Positions 34,163-43,241 of a DNA stretch of 64,000 nt are shown here, in pieces. The stretch spans positions 1 to 64,000 of the forward strand of contig NZ_CAADHO010000007.1 of NCBI RefSeq assembly GCF_900699765.1, in the 5' to 3' direction. The position numbers and the translations under genes are program-made. Under the pieces are notes generated by a model, which saw only the letters and a list, made by a program, of their open reading frames with translations, searched no databases and was not told the DNA's origin. The DNA comes from Desulfoluna butyratoxydans (GTDB lineage Bacteria > Desulfobacterota > Desulfobacteria > Desulfobacterales > Desulfolunaceae). Each line of letters opens with the position of its first letter. The stretch's first letter is position 1.

Positions 34163-35335
34163 CTATGCCTCCGGTTCCGTTACATGGGCCAGGGTCAGGC
34201 CGGTGAGGATGGCCAGGCCGTTTTGGCCCACGGTGATGTTTGTGGTGGGGGCGAGCCACTCCACCTCTTTGATGTGGGGCGAGACATTCATGATGGCCCC
34301 CACAACGCGGTCCTGGGTCATGTCTTCGCCCACGCCGAACATATAGGCCTCCTGGGCGCTTTCGTCCGGCTTGACAAAGAGGGTTCGGACTGCCGACTCC
34401 GCCTTGGGCCGGATCTCTTCCCACACGGCCTCGGGTTTCAGGTGGAGGGCAAGGGAGATGTCCACATGCACGGGGCTGGGTGCCAAGACCTGCCAGTCGT
34501 CGTTCTGGTGGGCGTTGGGGGCGATGGCCTCCCGCACCTTTTCAAGGAGTTCGTGGGTGGGCATCCCGGCCATGCCCCGGATGACGATATCCACCGTGCC
34601 CTGGCCCCTGGGGTGCTGGTCGTTGACGGCCACGTCCAGAACGCCGGGAACAGATGTTGCCCATCGTTTGTAGGCGTTGGAAGAGTAGCCGTCGTTGCCT
34701 TTCCACTGGAGCCTGTAGCGCTCTTTGAGGCTGGTGTCGGACTCGGTGTCCACCCCTTCGGTGAGCAGCCAGCCGGACCGGTTGGTGACGGCATCCACCC
34801 CGGGCACGGGGGTGACGATGACGGAGATCTGGCCGGGGGTGACGTTTGCAGAGGCCCCGTAATCTTCGGACTCCACGGGCACGGCCACCTCGTTGTCTCC
34901 GTTTTGCATGACGGCATCTTTGGTGGTCACGAATCGGTGGACCTTGCCCGTGCCGTCGGGCTGGGTCCTGACGATGCGCCCTTTGGCAATGGAGACGTTG
35001 CCGCTGCTTGCTTCCCTGGTGAAGTGCACCATGCCCTTTGCCTTGCCCATGGCCTGGCGGGGGGCCTCCACCTGGTCGGCGTGGAGATCCATCCACGTGC
35101 CGTGGGATTCTCCGGGAATCCCCAGCCGCACCTGGTCGGCAAGGAGCAGGTACACCTGGTGCAGGCTCCAGCTCATCACTTCCAGGATGCCCCTCACCAC
35201 GCCTTTGTTAAGGTTCATCTCCCGGGGCAGCCACCCCTTGGCGATGTATTCGTCGTGTACGTCAGATACCCTGCCGAAGACCATCTGGCGGCATTCGTCC
35301 AATGTTTTAGAAACTCGTGGAATGGGAACAGCCAT
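34163..35335 (-). CDS. Baseplate wedge protein J
   Basis: 390 residues of the gpJ/Mu gp47 family (COG3948-like baseplate J). It shows the N-terminal VFGRVSDVHDEYIAKG region, LLADQVRLGIPGESHGTWMDLHADQ, and the central DAVTNRSGWLLTEGVDTESDTSLKERYRLQW that typifies the family. It overlaps the gpW-like gene by 29 bp and abuts gpI, so translation is coupled. Confidence 0.88.
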   Translation of the reverse strand: MAVPIPRVSKTLDECRQMVFGRVSDVHDEYIAKGWLPREMNLNKGVVRGILEVMSWSLHQVYLLLADQVRLGIPGESHGTWMDLHADQVEAPRQAMGKAKGMVHFTREASSGNVSIAKGRIVRTQPDGTGKVHRFVTTKDAVMQNGDNEVAVPVESEDYGASANVTPGQISVIVTPVPGVDAVTNRSGWLLTEGVDTESDTSLKERYRLQWKGNDGYSSNAYKRWATSVPGVLDVAVNDQHPRGQGTVDIVIRGMAGMPTHELLEKVREAIAPNAHQNDDWQVLAPSPVHVDISLALHLKPEAVWEEIRPKAESAVRTLFVKPDESAQEAYMFGVGEDMTQDRVVGAIMNVSPHIKEVEWLAPTTNITVGQNGLAILTGLTLAHVTEPEA

Positions 35336-35747
35336 CTTTGATCACTACCTCCATGGTTGCGGGATCGATTCCGATCACCAGGTTGTTCATGTGGGACTGG
35401 CCGATCCATTGCCAGCCGGCTTCGGCTTCGATGCCTTTCTCGTCCCAGGAGCGGATGCGGCAGGTTTCGCTTCCGGCCTCCACCCTGGGGTCGTTTCTTA
35501 AGATGCGCCTCACTTCCGCGGTGAAGCCCATGCGATGGGTCTCCGTATTTTCGTCCTTGATCCAGTGGTAAATCCGGCCACCGTAGGTTTCATCGTAGAA
35601 GAGGGTGCCCACAGGGGTTTTCAGGGCCTCGCGAATGTCCTGGAGGCCGGTGTCTACGTCCTCGGTGAGCACGAGTTCACCGTTTGCGGCGATGAGGGCA
35701 TGGCCCTGGCCGTCCAGCTTGATGTCTTGTCCGAAGATATGTTCCAT
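35307..35747 (-). CDS. Baseplate protein W (GPW/gp25 family)
   Basis: 146 residues. The lysozyme-like gp25/gpW wedge family is recognised by ANGELVLTEDVDTGLQDIREALKTPVGTLFYDETYGG and an RRILRNDPRVE segment. It forms the inner baseplate wedge that connects to the sheath. It overlaps the J gene and touches the start of the 65-residue gene. Confidence 0.85.
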   Translation of the reverse strand: MEHIFGQDIKLDGQGHALIAANGELVLTEDVDTGLQDIREALKTPVGTLFYDETYGGRIYHWIKDENTETHRMGFTAEVRRILRNDPRVEAGSETCRIRSWDEKGIEAEAGWQWIGQSHMNNLVIGIDPATMEVVIKDGCSHSTSF

Positions 35748-35944
35748 TATGCCACCTTGTATGTGCCGGCACTGGACCCGCCACTTACCGTGACCTGGGC
35801 ACTTGCCGTGATGTGAGCCACCACGGCGTTTGCCACGGCCGTCGCCAGTTTTTCGGCCCAGGCATGGTCGCCTGCCACCTCGATTCCCTGGGCGGTCATC
35901 TCACCGACGATCAACCCTTTGAGTGCGCTGTTGCTCAGACTCAT
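35747..35944 (-). CDS. Small baseplate-region protein
   Basis: 65 residues from ATG 35944 (AAGGAG upstream). It begins MSLSNSALKGLIVGEMTAQG, with a helical first half and a C-terminus rich in Val, Ser and Gly (SAQVTVSGGSSAGTYKVA). Similar small proteins lie between the spike and gp25-like genes in Mu-type tails; function unknown. Confidence 0.7.
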   Translation of the reverse strand: MSLSNSALKGLIVGEMTAQGIEVAGDHAWAEKLATAVANAVVAHITASAQVTVSGGSSAGTYKVA

Positions 35945-35957
35945 TTTGTTGTTCTCC

Positions 35958-36578
35958 TTATTTCCCGGCAAAAACCGTTGAGGACACATCCCCGTGGGGA
36001 AGCCCTGTGAAATGGCAGACGCAGGCACCGGTCACCACCCCCGTGCCCTGATTGAGCTTGATGAGCGGGGCATCCACGGTGGCCTCGCTGCCTGCCTTGA
36101 CCGTCCATTTGTCCCCGGCCTCTGTCTCCGCGCTGGCCGAGGTGAGGGTCACGATGCGCTTGTCCGCCTCGATCTCGATGGAGACCCCGGGTTCCAGCTG
36201 GATGATGAAGGCCCCCAGGTCGCATTGGGGGGCCTTGTTGCCCTGCCACCTGAAATTGCCGATGCGGGGAAAGTTGGGGTCCCCGTCGTAGTATGAAAGA
36301 TCGCAGCGGGTACCCGGGGCAGGGGGGCAGACCACGCCGCGTTCCGGCCCGGCCCAGAGCACCGGGATCTCCACCTTGGGAATCACCGGTTCGTCGGGGT
36401 CCGGGGTTTCATCGTTTAAGAGCGGTTGCACATCGGCCCAGTACTGCCCGTCGCTGGGATAGCTTCGGATCACCTCGGCCTTGCGCACCACCCGATAGAA
36501 CTTGCGGAGGTTGGGCCGCACCAGCTCCACCGCCTTTTGAAAAAGCCGAAAGAAATCATCAACATTGGAAACGGTCAT
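35958..36578 (-). CDS. Baseplate assembly protein V (tail spike)
   Basis: 206 residues of the gpV family. An N-terminal helix (FFRLFQKAVELVRPNLRKFYRVVRKAEVI) is followed by an OB-like region (LWAGPERGVVCPPAPGTRCDLSYYDGD). A beta-helical C-terminus follows (ADKRIVTLTSASAETEAGDKWTVKAGSEATVDAPLIKLNQG) and then HFTGLPHGD. The trimer forms the membrane-piercing spike under the tube. It overlaps the gpD-like gene by 20 bp. Confidence 0.83.
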   Translation of the reverse strand: MTVSNVDDFFRLFQKAVELVRPNLRKFYRVVRKAEVIRSYPSDGQYWADVQPLLNDETPDPDEPVIPKVEIPVLWAGPERGVVCPPAPGTRCDLSYYDGDPNFPRIGNFRWQGNKAPQCDLGAFIIQLEPGVSIEIEADKRIVTLTSASAETEAGDKWTVKAGSEATVDAPLIKLNQGTGVVTGACVCHFTGLPHGDVSSTVFAGK

Positions 36579-37374
36579 ACGATCCTCCGTAGGAAAGAAA
36601 GGTGCGCACAGAGCGGGGACGCAGGACGTGTGTCACGGCGTCGGCCATGAACAGCCCCCGGACCCCCTTGCGGGTGTCGTTTAATTGAAACTGCATGCCG
36701 GGCAGCATCCAGGGCGTGAGGAAGGTTTCCACCTCACTGGGCCCTTCGGTGCGGACCTTGTGGCGAATGATGCCCCCGGCCGTAGAAATGACCGGGACCG
36801 CCCCCTCCCTGGGGGCATCTGAAAGGACCAGAGCCCCGCTTTCAAGCCGCAGGTAAGACCCGCTCAAGTCCTGCGAAAAGCCGCTCTCCAAGCTGTGCAT
36901 CACCCCCATGATCGCTCCCCGGACAGGGCTGCCGCTGACGCTCATGCGCGGAATGAGGGTGTCAGGCAGGTCCACATGCCCCACCGGAAGCCCGGAGGCG
37001 GCAAGCATGCGCCTGGCAAGGACATCCGCCGGTTCCTCAAACCACGACTCCGTGAGATGCGTGGTTAAGAGGGCGCGCTCCGGGCCGTCGGCATGGATCA
37101 CCACATGCTCCCTGGCCTTTAAGGAGGGCGCCCATCGGGTGACGGTACCGGTGAACACGCCCGGGTCCCGGTCCCGGTCCCGATACCCGAACCGAACGGA
37201 AAGGGATTGCCCCTTGTCCAGGGCCTGATGCACCTCGCCCATGGGGTCGGGCACGGCAATGCTGGCCTCGGTCAGCACGGACCGCCGCGATGCGGTCACC
37301 ACGCACTCCGGGCAGCGGGTGACCCGCTTTTCCCCAAGGAAGATGTCCAATTGGATGCCTGCAATGACTCCCAT
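36559..37374 (-). CDS. Baseplate hub protein, gpD-like
   Basis: 271 residues, beginning MGVIAGIQLDIFLGEKRV. Shorter than P2 gpD (about 390). Position between the tape-measure side genes and gpV, and segments such as SLSVRFGYRDRDRDPGVFTGTVTRW and the late SYGGSYDRFQC end, fit the gpD/Mu gp44-like hub that caps the tube and holds the spike. The assignment rests mainly on order and general character. Confidence 0.7.
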   Translation of the reverse strand: MGVIAGIQLDIFLGEKRVTRCPECVVTASRRSVLTEASIAVPDPMGEVHQALDKGQSLSVRFGYRDRDRDPGVFTGTVTRWAPSLKAREHVVIHADGPERALLTTHLTESWFEEPADVLARRMLAASGLPVGHVDLPDTLIPRMSVSGSPVRGAIMGVMHSLESGFSQDLSGSYLRLESGALVLSDAPREGAVPVISTAGGIIRHKVRTEGPSEVETFLTPWMLPGMQFQLNDTRKGVRGLFMADAVTHVLRPRSVRTFLSYGGSYDRFQC

Positions 37375-37376
37375 GG

Positions 37377-37907
37377 CTACCTCCCAACATTGATTTTAAG
37401 GGACAGCTCCGGTTCTTTGGCCGTGGTACCGGGCGTCTTGTTCTCCGCCTTTCCGGAGGCCCCTCCGTCTTTCGGAGGTTGGGCCTGGTTTTGGATGGGC
37501 GGGTTGTGCTCGGTAAACGACAAGGTGGCCTTGATCGTATCCGTTTTGTTGTCCTCGCTGGATTGCAAACGTTTGAATACGGCATGGTCAATGCCCCATG
37601 CCGAGATGTGGTGGTTGGCGATGGTAAAGACCTTCGGGTTTTTCTTGTCATTGGTCCCTTTGAAGACCGCTACGAGCTTTTTCAGTTTGTCGTAGCAGGT
37701 GCCGTTTTCGTCGCTCACCAGGACCAGGGACAGGGAAAAATCCGAATCCTCCCATCCCATGGGGAGCTTGGTGGTGCCGGGTTTGCCCTCCTCTTTGGGT
37801 TCATCGAAGATCACCTCGCTTCCTATGGAGAGACTCGACAAAATCCCGGGGACAGTCACTCCACCCAACGACACCTCACCATCTGAAAATTTCAAGTACC
37901 CATCCAT
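37377..37907 (-). CDS. Tail/baseplate protein, probable tape-measure-side adaptor
   Basis: 176 residues; starts MDGYLKFSDGEVSLGGVTVPGILSSLSIG. A beta-rich first 120 residues contain GKPGTTKLPMGWEDSDFSLSLVLVSDENGTCYDKLKKLVAVF, followed by a Pro/Lys/Glu-rich tail. Proteins of this kind sit next to the tape measure in Mu-like and pyocin-like tails, where the Mu gp43/DNA circulation-protein position lies. No exact family is claimed. It abuts the tape-measure stop. Confidence 0.65.
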   Translation of the reverse strand: MDGYLKFSDGEVSLGGVTVPGILSSLSIGSEVIFDEPKEEGKPGTTKLPMGWEDSDFSLSLVLVSDENGTCYDKLKKLVAVFKGTNDKKNPKVFTIANHHISAWGIDHAVFKRLQSSEDNKTDTIKATLSFTEHNPPIQNQAQPPKDGGASGKAENKTPGTTAKEPELSLKINVGR

Positions 37908-40396
37908 CAGTCCTGTCCTCCGTAAGAACTCACCAGTGTCTGCAGGGCCTGGACAAAAGAGTCCGCGTCCGACACATCGGGGAGCTGCACATGTAAATGT
38001 TCAATAACAACCTTGGAACCCTGGCTTCGCACCTCACCGCTTTCAGCGGCATGCTGCGGGCCGCTGGCACCTTCAGCCGCCTGTTCGTATGGGGTGGCAA
38101 CGGCCGGAAGGGAGCTGATGCCGGACGTGTATTGCCCGGGATCGGCCATGGCTGTGCCGAGGGTAAGGCCAACTCCGACTGCCGCCCCAGCGGCCCCTTT
38201 CCCCAGTACCGACGTTGCGCCCCGGACTCCTGTGGACAGGGTATTCACCATTTGTGAGCCGGGAACAGTGAGCTTCGCCAGCGACCCCTCTTTGTCGTCC
38301 GAAGAGGAGAACCAGTTGCGAATTTTGCTGAATCCTCCCTTGATGATGGTAAAGGGCATCATGACGGCACGTTTGATGCCCGATGCCAGGGAATGCATAA
38401 TCTTCACGCCGATTTCGGCCAGGTTGATGTTGGACAGGAAATTCTTGACGCCGTTAAAGCCTTGGATGATCCATCCTAAAGGCGTCAGGTTGAGAAATGC
38501 CCACTTGATGCCGTTGCCGATGGAAGCGGCATGCTCCACGATCCAACCGGCAGCGTTGCCAATGCCTTCCCCAAGCCAGACAAATGCCGAGAACAAATGG
38601 CCCACCATCTTGATGCAAAGCGTAAAGGGGCTAAGAACAAGACGAACGGCCCAGGCCAATACCTGAAAGGCCGAGCCAACCACAACGCCCACGATGGCAC
38701 CGAAGGTCTGCCAGCTTGAAACGCTTGTGGACTCTGCCGCACCGAAAAGGGCGCGTGATACGTAGGTGATGATTTTCCACAGGGGCCGGAAGGCACCCGC
38801 CAGGGTGTCGATGATGGGGGTAAAAATACTCCCGACACCCGCCATGGTGGTGACCATGGCGTCCCAGGCGGTATCCCAGGCCACCTTGATGCGATAGATC
38901 ACGCGACAGATCGTGGTAATCACGCCCACCAATCCGGCCGCTTGCACGTCCTTTGCCAGTTGGCCTTCAATGGTGCCGATGGTGCCTGAAAGGGTTTTAA
39001 AAACGGAGATGACGCCCTGGACGATCAGTGTCAACGGTTTGAAAAACTCGGCAACCTTGTCCCAGAAGGCAATGATTACAGCCCCCAGTGCGATAATGCC
39101 CATGGCGACCAGAGCGATGGGGTTGGCCAAAACCATCGTGTTAAAAAAGGATACAGCCATACTGGCTAGCATCATCACCTCGGGAAAGACTGCCAGAGCG
39201 ACCACCGCCGCGGAAAATCCGCCGGCCATTAGCAGGACGGCTTTTCCGATGGGGTGGGCTGCCATGGTCGTGAGCCAGCCCACCACTGTGACAAGCGCGT
39301 CCGTTAAGACTTTTAAAATGGGGGTGAAGGCACTGCCCACCACGATGGAAAAACTGGTGGTTGCTGCGCTCAGGATCTTGAGGGACCCATTGAGGTTGTT
39401 GAGCTTTGCCCTGGCCATTTCCGCTGCCCGGCCTGTGTCGTTGTCCGCCGCTTTGGCAAATTTCTTGAGGTTGCCGATCCCCTCATTCAACAGGGCGTTG
39501 ACAGGTCCAAGGGCATTGTCCCCGAAGACGGTTTTCAGCGTAGCGGCCTTTTCCGTCGCCCCCACTCCGGCAAGGGCTGTTTCCATGTTTCCCATAATAT
39601 CCAGGAAGGGAAGCATCTTACCGTTGGAGTCTTTGGTTGCCACATTCAGGTCCGAGAGTGCTTTTGCTGCGGCACCCGTCGGTGCGGTCAGCTTGTTGAA
39701 CATGGTGGATGTGGCATTTCCCACATTCGCCGCCGTGATGTTGGCTCCGGTCATGGTATTGGTGATGGCCGCAAATTCGGCAAAGCTGACCCCGGATTTG
39801 CCCACCGTGTTTCCAGCCTTTTCCAGTGCCGTTCCGAGGTCTGTGAGGCTCATGCCCGAGGCGGCGGCCGAGGCGAGGATATCGGCCACCTTACCTGATT
39901 CCGAGGCCTTCATGTTAAAGGCACCCATGGCTGCGGAACTTACCGAGACCGCTGCGCTCAGGTCGCACTGGGCTGCCGTGGCCAGGTTCAGGATATCCGG
40001 CATGACGCTGACGGCCTGGGCGGGGGTGAAGTCACTTTGGCTCAGTTGCTCCTGGGCCGCCACCACTTCCCCCGCAGCGAAACCTGTTTTGGCCCCCAAG
40101 TCCAAGGCGCTTTGTTTCATTAGGGCCATTTCGCTGGCGCTGGCTTTTGAGACAGCTCCCAGACTGGACAACTTGGTCTCGAAATCGGCCGCCGACGAAA
40201 TGGCGGGGGCCAGGACGGAAAGGAACATATTCGCGACGACTAGGAAGGGCAGCATCTTTTTGGAGATACCTGCCATGCAGTTACCGAATTTGCTGCTTGC
40301 GATTCCTGCCTCGTCCAAAGCTCCCTTCATTTTTTCCAAAGGCCCGATGACAGACTCTGCCATCCCCAAGTCTTGTAAAATGCTAAGCGCTTCCAC
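37907..40396 (-). CDS. Tail tape measure protein
   Basis: 829 residues from GTG 40396, overlapping the preceding stop by one base (TAGTG), with AGGAGG upstream. It begins MEALSILQDLGMAESV; the PhageMin_Tail core lies around 70-330 (FETKLSSLGAVSKASASEMALMKQSALDLGAKTGFAAGEVVAAQEQLSQ, split here only for reading). Several hydrophobic segments follow at 350-520. It sets tail length: 829 residues correspond to a tail of roughly 120 nm by the usual 1.5 angstrom per residue rule, which is an estimate. Confidence 0.88.
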   Translation of the reverse strand: MEALSILQDLGMAESVIGPLEKMKGALDEAGIASSKFGNCMAGISKKMLPFLVVANMFLSVLAPAISSAADFETKLSSLGAVSKASASEMALMKQSALDLGAKTGFAAGEVVAAQEQLSQSDFTPAQAVSVMPDILNLATAAQCDLSAAVSVSSAAMGAFNMKASESGKVADILASAAASGMSLTDLGTALEKAGNTVGKSGVSFAEFAAITNTMTGANITAANVGNATSTMFNKLTAPTGAAAKALSDLNVATKDSNGKMLPFLDIMGNMETALAGVGATEKAATLKTVFGDNALGPVNALLNEGIGNLKKFAKAADNDTGRAAEMARAKLNNLNGSLKILSAATTSFSIVVGSAFTPILKVLTDALVTVVGWLTTMAAHPIGKAVLLMAGGFSAAVVALAVFPEVMMLASMAVSFFNTMVLANPIALVAMGIIALGAVIIAFWDKVAEFFKPLTLIVQGVISVFKTLSGTIGTIEGQLAKDVQAAGLVGVITTICRVIYRIKVAWDTAWDAMVTTMAGVGSIFTPIIDTLAGAFRPLWKIITYVSRALFGAAESTSVSSWQTFGAIVGVVVGSAFQVLAWAVRLVLSPFTLCIKMVGHLFSAFVWLGEGIGNAAGWIVEHAASIGNGIKWAFLNLTPLGWIIQGFNGVKNFLSNINLAEIGVKIMHSLASGIKRAVMMPFTIIKGGFSKIRNWFSSSDDKEGSLAKLTVPGSQMVNTLSTGVRGATSVLGKGAAGAAVGVGLTLGTAMADPGQYTSGISSLPAVATPYEQAAEGASGPQHAAESGEVRSQGSKVVIEHLHVQLPDVSDADSFVQALQTLVSSYGGQD

Positions 40397-40584
40397 TAAC
40401 TGACTCCTCCTATTAGGCGCTGCAACGATTCAAGGTGTCTCTTCTCCAACCATTCTGCCCGGGCAACCTGGGAGGCGAAGGTCTCCAGGTCCTCCGCCGC
40501 CTCCTGGCCGAGCCAGTGGGAGATCATGGCCTCCCACTGGTCCATGGGGTCCAGGGTTTCCCGGGCGCGCCGGATCAGTTTCCC
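40396..40584 (-). CDS. Tail chaperone extension made by -1 frameshift (GT product)
   Basis: Reading continues in the -1 frame past the TGA at 40575: LIRRARETLDPMDQWEAMIS, then HWLGQEAAEDLETFASQVAR, then AEWLEKRHLESLQRLIGGVS, ending at the TAG at 40396-40398. It has no start codon of its own with a ribosome site. The full GT product would be 170 residues. Such extensions recruit the tape measure during tail assembly. Confidence 0.75.
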   Translation of the reverse strand, partial: GKLIRRARETLDPMDQWEAMISHWLGQEAAEDLETFASQVARAEWLEKRHLESLQRLIGGVS

Positions 40585-40907
40585 AGGTCACCCACGCCCA
40601 CGGCGCCCATGATGGCGTTGCCGAAGGTGGCGGCCAGGCCGGGGTAGATCTTGATGTTGGCGGCCAGGGCCTCTTTTTCGTCGGGGTGCACAATTTCGGA
40701 GACGAAGTTGCCGAAGGCTTTCATGGCGTCTTTGCCGGCCCCTTTCTGGGCACGGGAGATCTGGGGCCGGTTGGGGCGTTTGAAGTGGTGCCTGATGGTC
40801 ACCTCTTTTCCGGCAAACCGGTCGTTGAAGGTGTGTTCCATAAGGGTGTAGCCTTCGTAGGAGATGTCTGCTTCGGGTGCGGTTGTATTGGGATTTTCTG
40901 TGGTCAT
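40575..40907 (-). CDS. Tail assembly chaperone (G product)
   Basis: 110 residues; ATG preceded by AAGGAGAACAAAGC. Starts MTTENPNTTAPEADISYEGY and has TFNDRFAGKEVTIRHHFKRPNRPQ. It occupies the slot between tube and tape measure that encodes the G/GT chaperone in lambda and the gp41-type protein in Mu. The stop lies at a -1 slippery heptamer, which supports this role. It keeps the tape measure soluble before tube assembly. Confidence 0.8.
   Translation of the reverse strand: MTTENPNTTAPEADISYEGYTLMEHTFNDRFAGKEVTIRHHFKRPNRPQISRAQKGAGKDAMKAFGNFVSEIVHPDEKEALAANIKIYPGLAATFGNAIMGAVGVGDLGN
40578..40584 (-). promoter_or_regulatory. Programmed -1 frameshift heptamer GGGAAAC
   Basis: On the minus strand the codons CTG GGA AAC TGA contain G-GGA-AAC, a classic X-XXY-YYZ slippery site, immediately before the stop. 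Slipping to GGG AAA joins the 110-residue frame to the downstream 60-codon open frame. Confidence 0.82.
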
Positions 40908-40969
40908 GCTTTGTTCTCCTTGGATGGTGTAAGGGTTCAGACAAAAAATAAATATTCACATCACACATG

Positions 40970-41076
40970 AATGCCGATGTGATTTAACCCGAGGAACGAG
41001 GGTTAAAGCGCAGCGGTAACCAGCTTTCAAGGTGGCTCACCTTGCCGCCGGAGGCAGACATGGGCTGAATCGTTAC
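40970..41076 (-). repeat. Half copy of the IS66-like repeat inside the tail operon
   Basis: In reverse orientation it reads GGTAACGATTCAGC, GCCTCCGGCGGCAAGGTGAG, CCACCTTGAAAGCTGGTTAC and CCTCGTTCCTCGGGTTAAAT. This matches the left half of the copies at 3263 and 57351. It lies in the 205-bp gap between the tube gene and the chaperone gene. Confidence 0.75.
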
Positions 41077-41112
41077 CGGTTCGCCCCATGCAAGGGCATG
41101 GGGCGGTTGGGG

Positions 41113-41541
41113 TTAAAGGGCCGCATCTCCTCCCCACTTGATGGGGGAGAGGATCTTGAAGTCGAGTTTCACCTTGCCGGTGGCTGACTCGTCCTGCTTG
41201 GCGCTGGTGTCCTGCTTGGTGATTTTCACCTTGGGCAGGGTGTCGGTGACGGTGTCCATGCCCTCGTCGCCGTAGCTCACGCTGATGGGAAAGGGTTCAC
41301 CCTTGTAGACGCTGCCGCCCAGCTTCTTGCGAAGGCGTTGAAACTCCTCCCTGAGAAGGCTCATGGACCCTGAAGCGCTGTAGTTCTTGCGTCCGTATTT
41401 CGTGGAAATACTGCCTTTGCCGTAGACGAGATCGATTTCCCGGCTGTCGTTGTAGCTGATCTCTTCGATATCGATTGCCGTCGTGCCGTTAAGATCAATG
41501 GTTACCGATTCCCAGTCATAGGTGTTTCCGTTGATGGGCAT
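41113..41541 (-). CDS. Tail tube protein
   Basis: 142 residues. Begins MPINGNTYDWESVTIDLNGTTAIDIEEISYND and contains TKYGRKNYSASGSMSLLREEFQRLRKKL and ISVSYGDEGMDTVTDTLPKVKI. Mu-type tube proteins show the same beta-sandwich layout and size, and the gene follows the sheath gene with a one-base overlap. It makes the inner tube of the contractile tail. Confidence 0.82.
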   Translation of the reverse strand: MPINGNTYDWESVTIDLNGTTAIDIEEISYNDSREIDLVYGKGSISTKYGRKNYSASGSMSLLREEFQRLRKKLGGSVYKGEPFPISVSYGDEGMDTVTDTLPKVKITKQDTSAKQDESATGKVKLDFKILSPIKWGGDAAL

Positions 41542-43232
41542 TAGGCCACCTCCAGTCTCGGATCCTGACGGCTGCCCGCGTACACGTACTGGGCAAAGAG
41601 TCGGATCTCTCGGATAATGGGCAGGCCGATGAGGGTAAACTCAACGGCAACCCCGTTGTTAACGATGTCCTGGCCGGCGGGGATCTCCACCTTGGAGGCG
41701 GCCAGCTCCTGGGGTCTTGCTGCGATCATGGTGCCGTGGGCCCCTTCGATGCAGGCTTTCAGATAGTTGAGGCCGCTGCCTCCGTTGTCAGCCAGGGTGG
41801 GGTCCCCGGCTTCGTCGTACATGCTCTTGAGGGCTGCCATGCGGGAGAGCCGAATCGCTTTGAAAACAGTTCGCACCACCTCTTCGTACTGGAAGTCGCT
41901 GGTGGGATCGGCCAGGGTCCTGGAGTCCCCCCAGTAGGCGGAGGAGAGGCCCGCATAACGCTTGGCCGTCAGGGCGCCTGCCTTTTCCAGGATCTTCTGG
42001 TGGGCTTCGTTGAAGTCCTCGTCCAGGGTCCCCTGGGAGATGCCACCGTCTTTGACGCGGCCCGTGGCCCGGCATACCGGAATGGAGAGCACCCGACCTG
42101 CCTGGAGCCCGGCCCAGTTGCGCATCAGGCGCTTGCCCGAGGGGTCCGACACCTCGCCGTAGGCCGCGCACACCTGAACAAACCGGTGGGCGTAGCTGTC
42201 CAGCTCGGCCTTGCAGGCCGCGGTCCAGTCATCCACGGTTTCTCCGTCCTGGGGCAGGCGGTAGGCCATCTTGAAGTAGGTGGGGCGGTGGAGGTTCCAC
42301 AAGGCATCGGCCTTGGCACCGGCTGCCGCCCAATCGCTGCTGTCCGAGGGGCCCACGATGAGAACGAACTCCACGTCATAGCGCTCCAGGGGTTTCTCAA
42401 GGGCCGCCATCACCCCGCTGATGCTGGGCACAGGGGGAGCCAGGCGGCAGGTGTACACCGTGCCGACGGTCATGTTCGAGGCGGGAACCGTGATGGTAAC
42501 TCCCGTGGAACCGGCGGCAATCAGGCCGTCGGCGGGGAGGGTGCGTTCGACATCCCAGGAGTCACCGCCGTCCAGGGAGAGCTGGTAGGTGCCCTGGTTC
42601 CGGCCACCGGCCTTGACGATCTTCAGGACCAGCTCACCGGCTGCCTTTACCGTGCCGGCCACATCGATGTCCGGGCCGGTGCCGACTTTCTCCACAGGGC
42701 CGATGGGGGTGCGCACGGTGACGCTGTAGGTGTCGCCCTCTTTTTGTTCTTCATCCGTAAGGACCAGGGTGGCCCCGGAGTCCCCCAGGGTGACCTGGCC
42801 GTTGGCCGGGGTGGCTTCCGCCGAGGCGAAGGTCTTGCCGCCGTCCAGGGAGAGCTCGCTTGTGGCCGTGCCCAGGGAACCGGCGGTTTTGATCTTCAGC
42901 ACCGCGTCCAGGTTGCCTGCGGGAGAACCCGTTGCCGTTGCGGAAGGTCCTGTGCCCGTGTGGCGCACGCTGCCGATGTACCCGCCGGAGAGGCCTTCAA
43001 CAGGCACGGCGATGACCACAGGCTCCTGGCCCCCTGTTGCAAATACGTCCTTGAGGGTGTCCACCAGGGGGCCGACACCCAGGAGACCTTCGAGGTCCGA
43101 GTGCTTGCCGAGCAGGTATGCCTTGCCCACGGTGCCCTTGGAGCAGACACCGGTCACAATGGCCGTGCCCGATACCCCGCCGGGAGCAAGGCCGCTGGCC
43201 CCGTCCACCAAAAATTCCAATACGTCGCCCAT
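41541..43232 (-). CDS. Contractile tail sheath protein (DUF2586-type)
   Basis: 563 residues. N-terminus MGDVLEFLVDGASGLAPGGVSGTAIVTGVCSKG, then KHSDLEGLLGVGPLVDTLKDVFATGGQEPVVIAVPV, as in the DUF2586 sheath group. Residues about 105-285 hold two similar insertion domains (LSLDGGKTFASAEATPANGQV and LSLDGGDSWDVERTLPADGLI). The C-terminal third (RYAGLSSAYWGDSRTLADPTSDFQYEEVVRTVFKAIRLSRMAA) is the conserved core. Its presence proves a contractile, myovirus-type tail. Confidence 0.85.
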   Translation of the reverse strand: MGDVLEFLVDGASGLAPGGVSGTAIVTGVCSKGTVGKAYLLGKHSDLEGLLGVGPLVDTLKDVFATGGQEPVVIAVPVEGLSGGYIGSVRHTGTGPSATATGSPAGNLDAVLKIKTAGSLGTATSELSLDGGKTFASAEATPANGQVTLGDSGATLVLTDEEQKEGDTYSVTVRTPIGPVEKVGTGPDIDVAGTVKAAGELVLKIVKAGGRNQGTYQLSLDGGDSWDVERTLPADGLIAAGSTGVTITVPASNMTVGTVYTCRLAPPVPSISGVMAALEKPLERYDVEFVLIVGPSDSSDWAAAGAKADALWNLHRPTYFKMAYRLPQDGETVDDWTAACKAELDSYAHRFVQVCAAYGEVSDPSGKRLMRNWAGLQAGRVLSIPVCRATGRVKDGGISQGTLDEDFNEAHQKILEKAGALTAKRYAGLSSAYWGDSRTLADPTSDFQYEEVVRTVFKAIRLSRMAALKSMYDEAGDPTLADNGGSGLNYLKACIEGAHGTMIAARPQELAASKVEIPAGQDIVNNGVAVEFTLIGLPIIREIRLFAQYVYAGSRQDPRLEVA

Positions 43233-43241
43233 AATCGCTCC

